Source: Novosphingobium umbonatum
GTDB taxonomy: Bacteria; Pseudomonadota; Alphaproteobacteria; Sphingomonadales; Sphingomonadaceae
Reading direction: 5' to 3'
Length of the DNA: 64,000 nucleotides
NCBI RefSeq assembly: GCF_004005905.1
Contig: NZ_SACO01000014.1
Location: forward strand, 1 to 64,000
A program made the position numbers and the translations under genes. Under the pieces are notes generated by a model. The model was not told the origin of the DNA. It did no database searches and worked only from the letters and a program-made list of their open reading frames with translations. Shown here one piece after another: positions 17,490 to 23,504 of this stretch (position 1 is its first letter; each line of letters begins with the position of its first letter).

Positions 17490-19172
17490 ATGCTGCTCCC
17501 GCAGCCGACCCGTGTCCAGCTCGACGTTGCCCGCTACCTTCAACTCGGCCCCGCCCGACGCTTCATTCAGGCGTTCCGTGGGGTGGGCAAGTCCTTCCTA
17601 ACCTGCGCCTATGTGGTGTGGCGTCTCTGGAAAGACCCCCAGCTCAAAGTCGTCATCGTGTCTGCCAACGAAACCTTGGCCACCGAATGTGCGACCCTCA
17701 TCAAGCAAATCATCGAACACTCCGCAGGCGATGGCCTGTGGGATGAGCTGCGCCCCAAGATGGGCCAGCGAACCTCGGCACTGGCCTTCGACGTAGGCCC
17801 TGCGGTTCCCGACAAGTCCCCCTCGGTGAAGGTCGTGGGCATCTTCGGTCAGTTGACCGGGAGCCGCGCCGACCTCCTGATCTCGGATGACGTCGAGGTC
17901 CCCAAGAATGCTGAAACCGAATCCATGCGGGAGAAGCTGGAAGGACGCACTGCAGAGTACGCCGCGATCCTGAAGCCAGACGGCGAGATCGTCTATCTGG
18001 GTACCCCGCAGTCCCAAGAGTCGATCTATCGTCGTCTCCCCGAGAAGGGCTACGAGGTCCGTATCTGGCCCGCCCGTTATCCCACCGCCGACCGCTTCAG
18101 CAACTATAAGGACCACCTCGCGCCCATCCTCAAGGAGGACATGGAGCGGGACCCCAGTCTCTGCAAGCCGGTCGCCTCAACCCTCGGCGGGAAGCCTACA
18201 GACCCTGCACGTTTCTCTGAGCTGGACCTCATGTCCCGCGAACAGGAACTCCGGGCTGCCGCCTTCCTCCTGCAGATGCAGCTCGACACGAGCCTGTCTG
18301 ACGCCGACAAGTACCCTCTGAAGACCAAAGACCTGATGGTCATGGACATCGACCGCAAGATCGCTCCTGTCCGTGTGGCATGGGGCAGTGGTCCTGAGCT
18401 GGCGCTCAAGGACTTGGCCAACGTCGGCTTCGACGGTGACCGCCTGCATCGACCCATGTACCTCTCCCCGGAGTTCTCCGAGTTCACCGGAAGTGTCCTG
18501 CATGTTGACCCCTCGGGTCGTGGTAAGGACGAGACCGCATACTGCGTGACCAAGTTCCTCAACGGCGTGATCTATGTCCGCCAGTGGGGAGGCCTGAACG
18601 ATGGCTATGCGGACTCCACCCTCCACGCCTTGGCGAAGATCGCTGCGGACGAAGAGGTCAACCTCGTGGTCACCGAAAGTAACTTTGGTGACGGCATGTT
18701 CAATCGCCTGCTGGAGCCTGTCCTAGCCCGCTACAGAGCCGTTCCCGTTGAGGAGGTGAAGAGCAGCGGTCAGAAGGAACTCCGCATCCTGAGCCTCTTA
18801 GAACCGCTCCTAGCGCAGCACCGTCTCGCTATCGACACCTCGGTGGTGCGGAAGGACCTCGCGTTCCCCGACACCGTCAAGCGTGGTCTCTATCAGCTCA
18901 CCCATCTCACCGCCCAGCGCGGAGCGCTAAAGCATGACGACCGTCTGGACGTCCTTGCTCTCGCTGCTGCTTACTGGACCCAGTACCTCAACCGGGACCA
19001 GATGAAGGCCGAGGAGGACTGGAAGAGGCGTGAGGAGGCCAAGTGGGAGAAGGAGTTCTTCTCTGGCACCATCATCAAGGAAGCCCCTGTGGAACCTGCT
19101 GTGGTCTCTAAGAGAGCCAAGGGTAGGATCAGTGGAAGGGGATGGGGAGGGAAGGTCAGGGGAGGGAGGTGA
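17490..19172 (+). CDS. Large terminase subunit, T7 gp19-like DNA packaging ATPase/nuclease
   Basis: 560 residues from ATG 17490. It shows Walker A FRGVGKSF (29-36), Walker B-type LLISDDVEVP, the GQLTGSRADLLI block, the nuclease Asp motif HVDPSGRGKDETAY, VVTESNFGDGMF, and the final KHDDRLDVLALA. All are typical of T7 gp19, which cuts and packages concatemeric DNA. Homology continues upstream in frame (KEQLQENFLKFIWYVWKY matches T7 QLKGDFVAFLFVLWKAL), but no ATG, GTG or TTG lies between the stop at 17403 and ATG 17490. An AGAGGA (17404-17409) stands 5 nt before ATC 17415, which would give 585 residues (T7: 586). Confidence 0.93.
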   Translation: MLLPQPTRVQLDVARYLQLGPARRFIQAFRGVGKSFLTCAYVVWRLWKDPQLKVVIVSANETLATECATLIKQIIEHSAGDGLWDELRPKMGQRTSALAFDVGPAVPDKSPSVKVVGIFGQLTGSRADLLISDDVEVPKNAETESMREKLEGRTAEYAAILKPDGEIVYLGTPQSQESIYRRLPEKGYEVRIWPARYPTADRFSNYKDHLAPILKEDMERDPSLCKPVASTLGGKPTDPARFSELDLMSREQELRAAAFLLQMQLDTSLSDADKYPLKTKDLMVMDIDRKIAPVRVAWGSGPELALKDLANVGFDGDRLHRPMYLSPEFSEFTGSVLHVDPSGRGKDETAYCVTKFLNGVIYVRQWGGLNDGYADSTLHALAKIAADEEVNLVVTESNFGDGMFNRLLEPVLARYRAVPVEEVKSSGQKELRILSLLEPLLAQHRLAIDTSVVRKDLAFPDTVKRGLYQLTHLTAQRGALKHDDRLDVLALAAAYWTQYLNRDQMKAEEDWKRREEAKWEKEFFSGTIIKEAPVEPAVVSKRAKGRISGRGWGGKVRGGR

Positions 19173-19194
19173 TACCTCTCTCCTGATGGCCTCT

Positions 19195-19252
19195 GGAAGG
19201 GAACCTGAAGTTACCTGTAGTGTATCTATAGGTAACTTATAGGGGACCTTCC
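19195..19252 (+). repeat. Nested inverted repeat just after the terminase gene
   Basis: The inner arms AAGTTACCT (19208-19216) and AGGTAACTT (19230-19238) are perfect 9-bp complements around a 13-nt loop. The outer arms GGAAGG (19195-19200) and CCTTCC (19247-19252) also pair. No T-run follows. It may be a stable 3' end for late mRNA or part of the phage-end region. Confidence 0.6.
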
Positions 19253-19525
19253 CAGCCCCTCCCTATAGCCTCGCAAAAAAGGAAGTGACTGATCTCAAAT
19301 GGTTTTGGGGTCAGTTATCCGAACCCCCTTATATACGTGCGCTCGACCCAGTTCCCCCCATGGCCCCCTTGGTGAGCCTCGCGGGAGTTTATATACCGCG
19401 CGGGAGTCTGTTATCCACCGCGCAAAACCCCCTGCAATCGGCCATTGGCACGGTCTAGCCGTCACCCCTTGGCAATCCGCCTAGGCTTTCCGCCGTTCGT
19501 ATCCCCTGCGAAGCGCCATGTGTGA

Positions 19526-19798
19526 CTAGGGGAGACCGGAAGGGGAGCGGCAAGCGGCGCTAGGGGAGACCGGAAGGGACTTGCGGTGACATTTGACCGC
19601 GCCTCTGGTCTCCCCTGTTTTTTTCGTGGTGACCTAGGGGAGACCGGAAGGGGCAGGGAGCGGCGCTAGGGGGAGACCGGAAGGGCCTAGGGGGAGGCGA
19701 TAGGGCAGGGCCTAGGGGGAGGCGATAGGGCAGGGCCTAGGGGAGACCGGAAGGGCCGGAAAGTGGGCAGGGGAGGCCCTAGGGGAGACCGGAAGGGG
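19526..19798 (+). repeat. Six copies of a 19-bp G-rich repeat
   Basis: CTAGGGGAGACCGGAAGGG occurs at 19526, 19560, 19634, 19666 (with one extra G), 19737 and 19779. Spacings are irregular (about 32-74 bp). Between copies four and five a 25-bp unit starting CCTAGGGGGAGGCGATAGGG is present twice in direct tandem (19686-19710 and 19711-19735). All copies point the same way. They are reminiscent in place and composition of the short repeats next to the T7 terminal redundancy. Confidence 0.85.
19562..19624 (+). terminator. Rho-independent terminator built from a copy of the G-rich repeat
   Basis: AGGGGAGACC (19562-19571, inside repeat copy two) pairs perfectly with GGTCTCCCCT (19607-19616), followed by G and seven Ts (19618-19624). 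The 35-nt loop contains a further GCGGT/ACCGC hairpin. It is well placed to stop late-gene transcripts before the early region. Confidence 0.8.
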
Positions 19799-19873
19799 CA
19801 GGGATGATGAAAAAAGTTTGCCTAGAAATCAGCCTTTTAACACATGGAATGATGCATCTATCAAAAAAAATGA

Positions 19874-19912
19874 GATAACCGCATTGACGCGGTTATCGAA
19901 TGGGCCTAGGTA
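19874..19912 (+). promoter_or_regulatory. Putative early promoter with operator-like palindrome over its -35 box
   Basis: GATAACCGC (19874-19882) and GCGGTTATC (19889-19897) are perfect 9-bp inverted repeats around ATTGAC. TTGACG (19884-19889) at the dyad centre is a good -35 element. A weak TAGGTA (19907-19912) lies 17 bp downstream as -10. The first early gene follows at 20103. A repressor bound to the dyad would cover the -35 box. The -10 match is poor, so the promoter is tentative and the palindrome is the firmer observation. Confidence 0.5.
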
Positions 19913-20047
19913 TGGCTTCACCGGACGGCGAGACGCCAACCGGCCCCGCTCTTTCTCATTGTTAATCAAGCGCAAGTGACTTGCGGTTCCCCTTGGCTTT
20001 CCAGCGCCTTCCTAACGGCTAGGCAAAGTCTCCCAAAGGTAACCGCC

Positions 20048-20086
20048 GGTCACCCTAGGGCCGGTCTTTCCGGTCTTATGGTGACT
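20048..20086 (+). promoter_or_regulatory. Early-unit leader hairpin 1
   Basis: GGTCACC (20048-20054) pairs with GGTGACT (20080-20086). Then comes one C-T mismatch, then TAGGGCCGG (20056-20064) pairs with CCGGTCTTA (20070-20078) with G-U wobbles, around a 5-nt loop. The AAAGGA Shine-Dalgarno of the next gene follows within 10 nt. Four similar hairpins stand before other early genes. Confidence 0.8.
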
Positions 20087-20102
20087 GTCGAAAGGATTTC
20101 AC

Positions 20103-20279
20103 ATGACCAAAGAAGAAACCGCAGAGGTCCGCTCTGTTCTTCACTTTGCCCGCGCTGCAGACATCCCCGTGTGCATCGGGGTGGATTACATCCGCCGTCG
20201 CCTTCGCCGTGGGTGGCTCTTGGCTGACGCCGTGGCCGCTCTGGACTCTTGGGCCGAGAACCGTCTGTCGCGTTCGTAA
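20103..20279 (+). CDS. Small early phage protein, unknown function
   Basis: 58 residues, with ATG 20103 preceded by AAAGGATTTCAC (good Shine-Dalgarno). It is charged and helical (MTKEETAEVRSVLHFARAAD, then DYIRRRLRRGWLLADAV); the basic IRRRLRRG patch could contact nucleic acid. It is the first gene after the presumed phage genome ends. T7 places host-takeover proteins there. No family recognised. Confidence 0.65.
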   Translation: MTKEETAEVRSVLHFARAADIPVCIGVDYIRRRLRRGWLLADAVAALDSWAENRLSRS

Positions 20280-20296
20280 TACCCGCAACATTCCAT

Positions 20297-20352
20297 CCTC
20301 CGCAGCAATGCGGGGGTGACACAAGGGCCGGTTCGCCGGTCTTTCTGTCACT
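20297..20352 (+). promoter_or_regulatory. Early-unit leader hairpin 2 with upstream GNRA-type hairpin
   Basis: CCTCCGCA-GCAA-TGCGGGGG (20297-20316) forms a short GCAA-loop hairpin. It runs into the main one: GGTGACA (20315-20321) with TGTCACT (20346-20352), a C-C mismatch, then AAGGGCCGG (20323-20331) with CCGGTCTTT (20336-20344) around a TTCG loop. The two helices share two bases. A GGAG Shine-Dalgarno for the next gene follows. Confidence 0.85.
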
Positions 20353-20369
20353 CTTTTGGAGCTTCCCGC

Positions 20370-21113
20370 ATGTCAAAAACACCTGCAGGCGTCATCCTTT
20401 TCGAGGGGCCTTCGCAGATCGACGGCAAGCCGATTGTCGTCATTGCCACCGGCCTAGCGAAGGCAAGCCGCAACGCCAAAACCGGCGCGATGGTTCAAAC
20501 CTACATCATCCGCGCTGACATCCACCCGCTAGAGGCGGTCCGGTCCGGTGAAGACGCCTCTATCTGTGGCACCTGCCCACATCGTGGCGATGGAACGGGC
20601 AAAGACCGCTCTTGCTACGTTACCCTAATTCATGGCCCGCGCACCGTCTTTGAGGCTTACAAGCGCGGGGTCTATCCCAAGGTGACCGCAGCGGAAGGCC
20701 GCGCACTTCTCGCCGGTCGCATGGTTCGCCTTGGCACCTATGGTGACCCTGCAGCCGCTCCATTTTCCATCTGGTCCTATGTGACCGGCGCGGCGCAAGG
20801 CTGGACCGGCTACACCCACCAGTGGCGCGCTATCCCTGCCATGTGGTCGCGCCTTGTCATGGCATCCGCAGATAGCCTTGCGGATGTGTCCGAAGCGCAA
20901 GCCAAGGGTTACCGGACCTTTCGCGTTACCGCCTCCGAAGGCGAGAACGTCAAGGGCCTAGAAGTCATCTGCCCCGCCTCCGAAGAAGCCGGAAAGAAGA
21001 CCGAATGCGCCGCCTGCAGGGCCTGCATGGGCACTAGCGGCAAGGCCAAAGTCTCCATCGCCATCGCGGCGCATGGGGGAGGGGCGAAGCATGCCCGCAA
21101 GAGGGCTTCCTAA
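20370..21113 (+). CDS. Early phage protein with two cysteine clusters, unknown function
   Basis: 247 residues from ATG 20370 (GGAG upstream). Two cysteine groups stand out: CGTCPHRGDGTGKDRSC around residues 69-85, and CPASEE...CAACRAC near residues 210-231. The spacing suggests one or two metal sites (zinc or Fe-S). The middle holds conserved-looking RLGTYGDPAAAPFSIWSYV. No catalytic motif or DNA-binding fold is evident. It is the sole gene of its hairpin-headed unit. Confidence 0.7.
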   Translation: MSKTPAGVILFEGPSQIDGKPIVVIATGLAKASRNAKTGAMVQTYIIRADIHPLEAVRSGEDASICGTCPHRGDGTGKDRSCYVTLIHGPRTVFEAYKRGVYPKVTAAEGRALLAGRMVRLGTYGDPAAAPFSIWSYVTGAAQGWTGYTHQWRAIPAMWSRLVMASADSLADVSEAQAKGYRTFRVTASEGENVKGLEVICPASEEAGKKTECAACRACMGTSGKAKVSIAIAAHGGGAKHARKRAS

Positions 21114-21130
21114 TATCCGTAACGTTGCAT

Positions 21131-21186
21131 CCTCCGCCTTAGGGCGGGGGTGACACAAGGGCCGGTTCGCCGGTCTTTCTGTCACT
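21131..21186 (+). promoter_or_regulatory. Early-unit leader hairpin 3 with upstream GC hairpin
   Basis: CCTCCGCC-TTAG-GGCGGGGG (21131-21150) is followed by GGTGACA (21149-21155) paired with TGTCACT (21180-21186), a C-C mismatch, then AAGGGCCGG/CCGGTCTTT around TTCG (21157-21178). The main hairpin is identical to hairpin 2, while the upstream hairpin differs by compensating changes. Confidence 0.85.
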
Positions 21187-21204
21187 CACAAGGGAGCCGG
21201 TAAA

Positions 21205-21477
21205 ATGGCAATCACAACCAAGAAGGCGCTTAAGGAAGCCGTGCGCGTCCTGCCTGACATCGTGGTCAAGAAGACCGAATGGCAGGAATATCGCGTCACC
21301 CTGCGCCAGACGGCAATCACCCGCCTTTTCGGGCTGGAGACCCAAGACGACATCCGCGAAAAAGCGGAAGCGCTGGCCTACTATGCCGCAGACCCTGCGG
21401 AGGCTTTCGACAACGCCCTAGGCCTGCAGGAATGGGCCACCGCGCTGGACATCCTGAACAAGGGGAAGAGCGCATGA
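21205..21477 (+). CDS. Small early phage protein, unknown function
   Basis: 90 residues from ATG 21205, with AGGGAG 8-9 nt upstream. Basic N-terminal helix (ITTKKALKEAVRVL), a beta-like middle (EWQEYRVTLRQTAITRLFGL) and an acidic helical C-terminus (DIREKAEALAYYAADPAEAF). ATGA overlap with the next gene suggests coupled synthesis. No family recognised. Confidence 0.65.
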   Translation: MAITTKKALKEAVRVLPDIVVKKTEWQEYRVTLRQTAITRLFGLETQDDIREKAEALAYYAADPAEAFDNALGLQEWATALDILNKGKSA

Positions 21478-21932
21478 GCCGCCTTGCATACCCCGATGGC
21501 TACAATGGGAGCCATGCGCCGCACTGTGGCGTCCTGTCGGTCGCGCTCTGCGCTGGGGTCTCCTTCGAAACCGCTTGGGAGACCGTCAAGGCTGCTGGCG
21601 GCTATGGCGAAGGCTGGGAAGGCCGGACCTATGCGAAAGACCGCCGGTCTGCCCTGCAGACCCTTAACGTGGCCTTTGTGGAGCTGCTGGCCGTCCCTGC
21701 TGCCCGCTATGCGTGGCTCAAGGATCGTCGGGAAGACCTCTTCCCCTGCTGCACTGTGGCCACCTTTGCCAAGAAGCATGCCCGCGCTGGGGTGACCTAC
21801 ATGCTCAACATCAAGGGCCATGTGGTGACCCTGAAAGACGGCCTTGTGGCTGACCAAGGCGGCATCGCGCCCGCTGCCTATCACCCAAGCGGCAAGAAGC
21901 GCCTGCAAATCGTCGTCGAGATCATCGCCTAA
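21474..21932 (+). CDS. Early phage protein with papain-like Cys/His pattern
   Basis: 152 residues. HCGVLSVALCAGVSFETAWE near the N-terminus and IKGHVVTLKDGLVADQ near the C-terminus resemble a widespread small phage family with a papain-like arrangement: Cys in a CxxxALA helix, then His before a strand, then Asp. Candidate triad Cys18, His116, Asp127. This is pattern recognition only, and protease or peptidase activity is not established. It overlaps the previous gene (ATGA). Confidence 0.6.
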   Translation: MSRLAYPDGYNGSHAPHCGVLSVALCAGVSFETAWETVKAAGGYGEGWEGRTYAKDRRSALQTLNVAFVELLAVPAARYAWLKDRREDLFPCCTVATFAKKHARAGVTYMLNIKGHVVTLKDGLVADQGGIAPAAYHPSGKKRLQIVVEIIA

Positions 21933-21935
21933 CCG

Positions 21936-21996
21936 CTTCCGCCCTTCGGGGCGGGGGTGTCACCAGCGCCGCGCCTGTCGTGGCCCTGCTGTCACT
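21936..21996 (+). promoter_or_regulatory. Early-unit leader hairpin 4 (diverged) with UUCG-capped hairpin
   Basis: CCGCCC-TTCG-GGGCGG (21939-21954) is a classic cUUCGg-capped stem. After it GGTGTCA (21956-21962) pairs with TGTCACT (21990-21996) with one T-T mismatch, then a C-C mismatch at the eighth position as in the other leaders, then CAG/CTG and a weaker inner stem. A GGAG Shine-Dalgarno follows. Confidence 0.6.
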
Positions 21997-22013
21997 CTGT
22001 GGAGACCCACAAC

Positions 22014-22316
22014 ATGCAAAAGACCTTCACCGTTTTCGCTGACCCGTCCCATGCGTGGGGCAAGGTGCCTGCCAATGTTCTCTATGCCCTCGGCCTGACC
22101 GCCAAGGACTTCTCGGGCTATTCGTACCTTGCGCATGGTCACATGTTCCTTGAGGAAGACGCTGACCTCACCAAGTTTGCCAAGCGCTACCAACAGGTGA
22201 CCGGCAGTGCCCCTAAGTGGCGCGAGAAGCACTGCGAAGGCCAGAGCGCCATCCGCTTCAAGCCCCGCAACACCCCTAACAATGCGTGGCAGCTCGTGCC
22301 CGCCATCGCCCACTGA
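22014..22316 (+). CDS. Small early phage protein, unknown function
   Basis: 100 residues from ATG 22014, with GGAG 9 nt upstream. Aromatic and basic (FADPSHAWGKVPANVLYAL, KFAKRYQQVTGSAPKWREKH). It ends with an ATGA-type overlap with the next gene (TGATG) and leads the longest early unit, six genes to 22973. No family recognised. Confidence 0.65.
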   Translation: MQKTFTVFADPSHAWGKVPANVLYALGLTAKDFSGYSYLAHGHMFLEEDADLTKFAKRYQQVTGSAPKWREKHCEGQSAIRFKPRNTPNNAWQLVPAIAH

Positions 22317-22603
22317 TGGCCCGCGCTATTCCCTTGCGCAGCCTTAAGGCACCCGCCGAGACGCTGCCCACCCCGCGCTATATCGTCAGCACCATGACCT
22401 ATGAGGACGGCCCCTATGAGATGCGCCTGACCTTTGAGGACGGGCACACCATGTCCACCTATGCCTCTGGTCCGCTGGCTTATCGCTGCCTGTCCATCGG
22501 GGTCGAGAACTGGATCGACAACGACTGCGATGCAGACGGTCCGCACGGCCCTGTCGCCAAGCTCCAGCTCTTCTGCGCTGGCGTCGAAGTGGAGCCTTTC
22601 TGA
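22316..22603 (+). CDS. Small early phage protein, unknown function
   Basis: 95 residues. ATG 22316 overlaps the previous TGA, and its own TGA overlaps the next ATG. The C-terminal half is acidic (CLSIGVENWIDNDCDADG) after a beta-like middle (YIVSTMTYEDGPYEMRL). The acidic surface and early location are compatible with a DNA-mimic or inhibitor role, but nothing specific supports that. Confidence 0.6.
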   Translation: MARAIPLRSLKAPAETLPTPRYIVSTMTYEDGPYEMRLTFEDGHTMSTYASGPLAYRCLSIGVENWIDNDCDADGPHGPVAKLQLFCAGVEVEPF

Positions 22604-22737
22604 TGGCCCGCCGCTACCCCTCGGCCCGTTTCATGGCCGGTTACAACAGCCGCCGCATCGCCACGCTCGAAAAGAGCCGCGAGGTCTGCGCCCAAGAGAA
22701 CCCCAAGCCCACCAAGGAGGACCAAGAGCATGCATGA
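22603..22737 (+). CDS. Very small early phage protein, basic
   Basis: 44 residues (starts MARRYPSARFMAGYNSRRIA). Basic N-terminal half and charged helical C-terminus (EKSREVCAQENPKPTKED). Start and stop overlap both neighbours, so it belongs to the coupled early unit. Function unknown. Confidence 0.5.
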   Translation: MARRYPSARFMAGYNSRRIATLEKSREVCAQENPKPTKEDQEHA

Positions 22738-22879
22738 TTATAGCCCCACCGCCGTGCAGCGCGAGATCGACAAGCACAACCGCCGCGCCCGCCGTGGTCG
22801 CATTGGGAAGCGCGAGGGTCGCCTTATTCATGCCCTGCTGGCTGGTCATGATAGCCGCGAGGTGACCGCTGATGTTTGA
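22730..22879 (+). CDS. Very small early phage protein, basic helical
   Basis: 49 residues from ATG 22730, overlapping the previous gene by 8 nt. The composition is strongly basic (VQREIDKHNRRARRGRIGKR, then EGRLIHALLAG). The alternative frame from ATG 22734 gives a Pro/Ala/Cys-rich peptide that looks non-coding, so this frame was preferred. Possible nucleic-acid binder; no family. Confidence 0.5.
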   Translation: MHDYSPTAVQREIDKHNRRARRGRIGKREGRLIHALLAGHDSREVTADV

Positions 22880-22973
22880 CCTCGAACCCTACGTGTCCCT
22901 GCAGACCTTCTGTCACCTCTGCATCATCGCTGTGGTGGTCTTCGCGGCCACCTGCGGTTCCCCTGCCCAGTAA
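22872..22973 (+). CDS. Tiny predicted membrane peptide
   Basis: 33 residues: a short polar head (MFDLEPYVSLQTF), then one hydrophobic segment (HLCIIAVVVFAATCG) and SPAQ. ATG 22872 overlaps the preceding gene by 8 nt. Small single-span peptides in early phage regions can act on host membranes, but no function is claimed. The short length keeps confidence modest. Confidence 0.4.
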   Translation: MFDLEPYVSLQTFCHLCIIAVVVFAATCGSPAQ

Positions 22974-23001
22974 CACTAGCCCATCCCCGCCGTGGCGCGG
23001 G

Positions 23002-23040
23002 GGTGATCTGAGGCCCGCCTAGCGTGGGCTTCTGGTCACC
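23002..23040 (+). promoter_or_regulatory. Early-unit leader hairpin 5
   Basis: GGTGATC (23002-23008) pairs with GGTCACC (23034-23040) including one G-U, then a single T-T mismatch, then GAGGCCC (23010-23016) with GGGCTTC (23026-23032) around a 9-nt loop. It is preceded by a CCCCGC/GCGGGG hairpin (22985-23002). The architecture is the same as leaders 1-4 with different bases, i.e. compensatory change. Confidence 0.8.
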
Positions 23041-23056
23041 ATGAATGGAGAACGCC

Positions 23057-23269
23057 ATGTTCAGCACCTACCTGCGCCTGAACCTGCATGCGGACGACAC
23101 CTACATTGAGGTGATCCGCCGCGCCCGCCGCAAGATTAAGAAAGAGGCGCGGAGTGATCCCGCCCAGCGCGATGCCCGACATCGCTTCTACAGTCGCATG
23201 ATGACGTACCACCGGCAGTCGCGGGAGCTGTTCCGCGAGGTGGTCTATGGGGAGATCAACGATGCCTGA
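23057..23269 (+). CDS. Small early phage protein, basic helical
   Basis: 70 residues. ATG 23057 was chosen because GGAG lies 6 nt upstream; ATG 23041 and 23045 lie before or within that Shine-Dalgarno. Highly basic and helical (VIRRARRKIKKEARSDPAQR, FYSRMMTYHRQSRELF). Overlaps the next gene by 8 nt. Unknown function. Confidence 0.6.
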   Translation: MFSTYLRLNLHADDTYIEVIRRARRKIKKEARSDPAQRDARHRFYSRMMTYHRQSRELFREVVYGEINDA

Positions 23270-23504
23270 CACTGCCAAAAAGATATTCAAGGTCCGCTAC
23301 CTCGTCACCGAGGTGACGCCTTACGAAGCGCTGATCGAAGCACCTTCTGCCGAGGACGCGCAAGCCTTCGTGGAGAACAACTGCGCCTTCGAGGGAGGCA
23401 CCCGTTACAACGGGATGCGCAGCCTCGGTCACTGGGCTGACAACCCGCAAGAGTCGCGGGACTTCCACTGGGACTTTATGGATGCCGAAGAGCGGACCTC
23501 GTGA
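23262..23504 (+). CDS. Small early phage protein, unknown function
   Basis: 80 residues from ATG 23262. A ferredoxin-like alternation is suggested by KKIFKVRYLVTEVTPYEALI (strands) followed by SAEDAQAFVENN (helix), a pattern common in small phage DpnD/PcfM-like proteins that carry an EAxSxEEA turn. Family membership is not certain. GTGA overlap with the next gene. Confidence 0.55.
   Translation: MPDTAKKIFKVRYLVTEVTPYEALIEAPSAEDAQAFVENNCAFEGGTRYNGMRSLGHWADNPQESRDFHWDFMDAEERTS

Larger units (their letters stand above)
19173..20102 (+). other. Gene-free phage block: probable fused genome termini (DTR/concatemer junction)
   Basis: About 930 bp without a credible gene separates the last late gene (large terminase) from the first early gene. 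It holds a nested inverted repeat (19195-19252), a strong terminator (19562-19624), six copies of CTAGGGGAGACCGGAAGGG, a 25-bp tandem duplication, and an AT-rich promoter-like part (about 19800-19912). In T7 the genome ends lie between gene 19 and the early genes and are flanked by short G/A-rich repeat arrays. Circularisation before integration would put such ends in the interior of a prophage, as here. The exact terminal-repeat borders cannot be read from one copy. Confidence 0.55.

Noticed and set aside
19526..19798. CRISPR-like array from the 19-bp repeats
   Set aside because: Spacings are irregular, repeats are only 19 bp and highly G-rich, intervening segments are themselves repetitive, and there are no cas genes.
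19526..19798. Phage RNA polymerase promoters, because CTAGGGGAGA recalls the T7 start CTATAGGGAGA
   Set aside because: The 15-17 bases upstream differ between copies, whereas T7-type promoters need a conserved upstream half. Dense clustering is also not promoter-like.
22734..22865. Alternative small gene from ATG 22734
   Set aside because: Pro/Cys/Ala-rich translation and a weaker fit to the overlap pattern than the basic peptide from ATG 22730.
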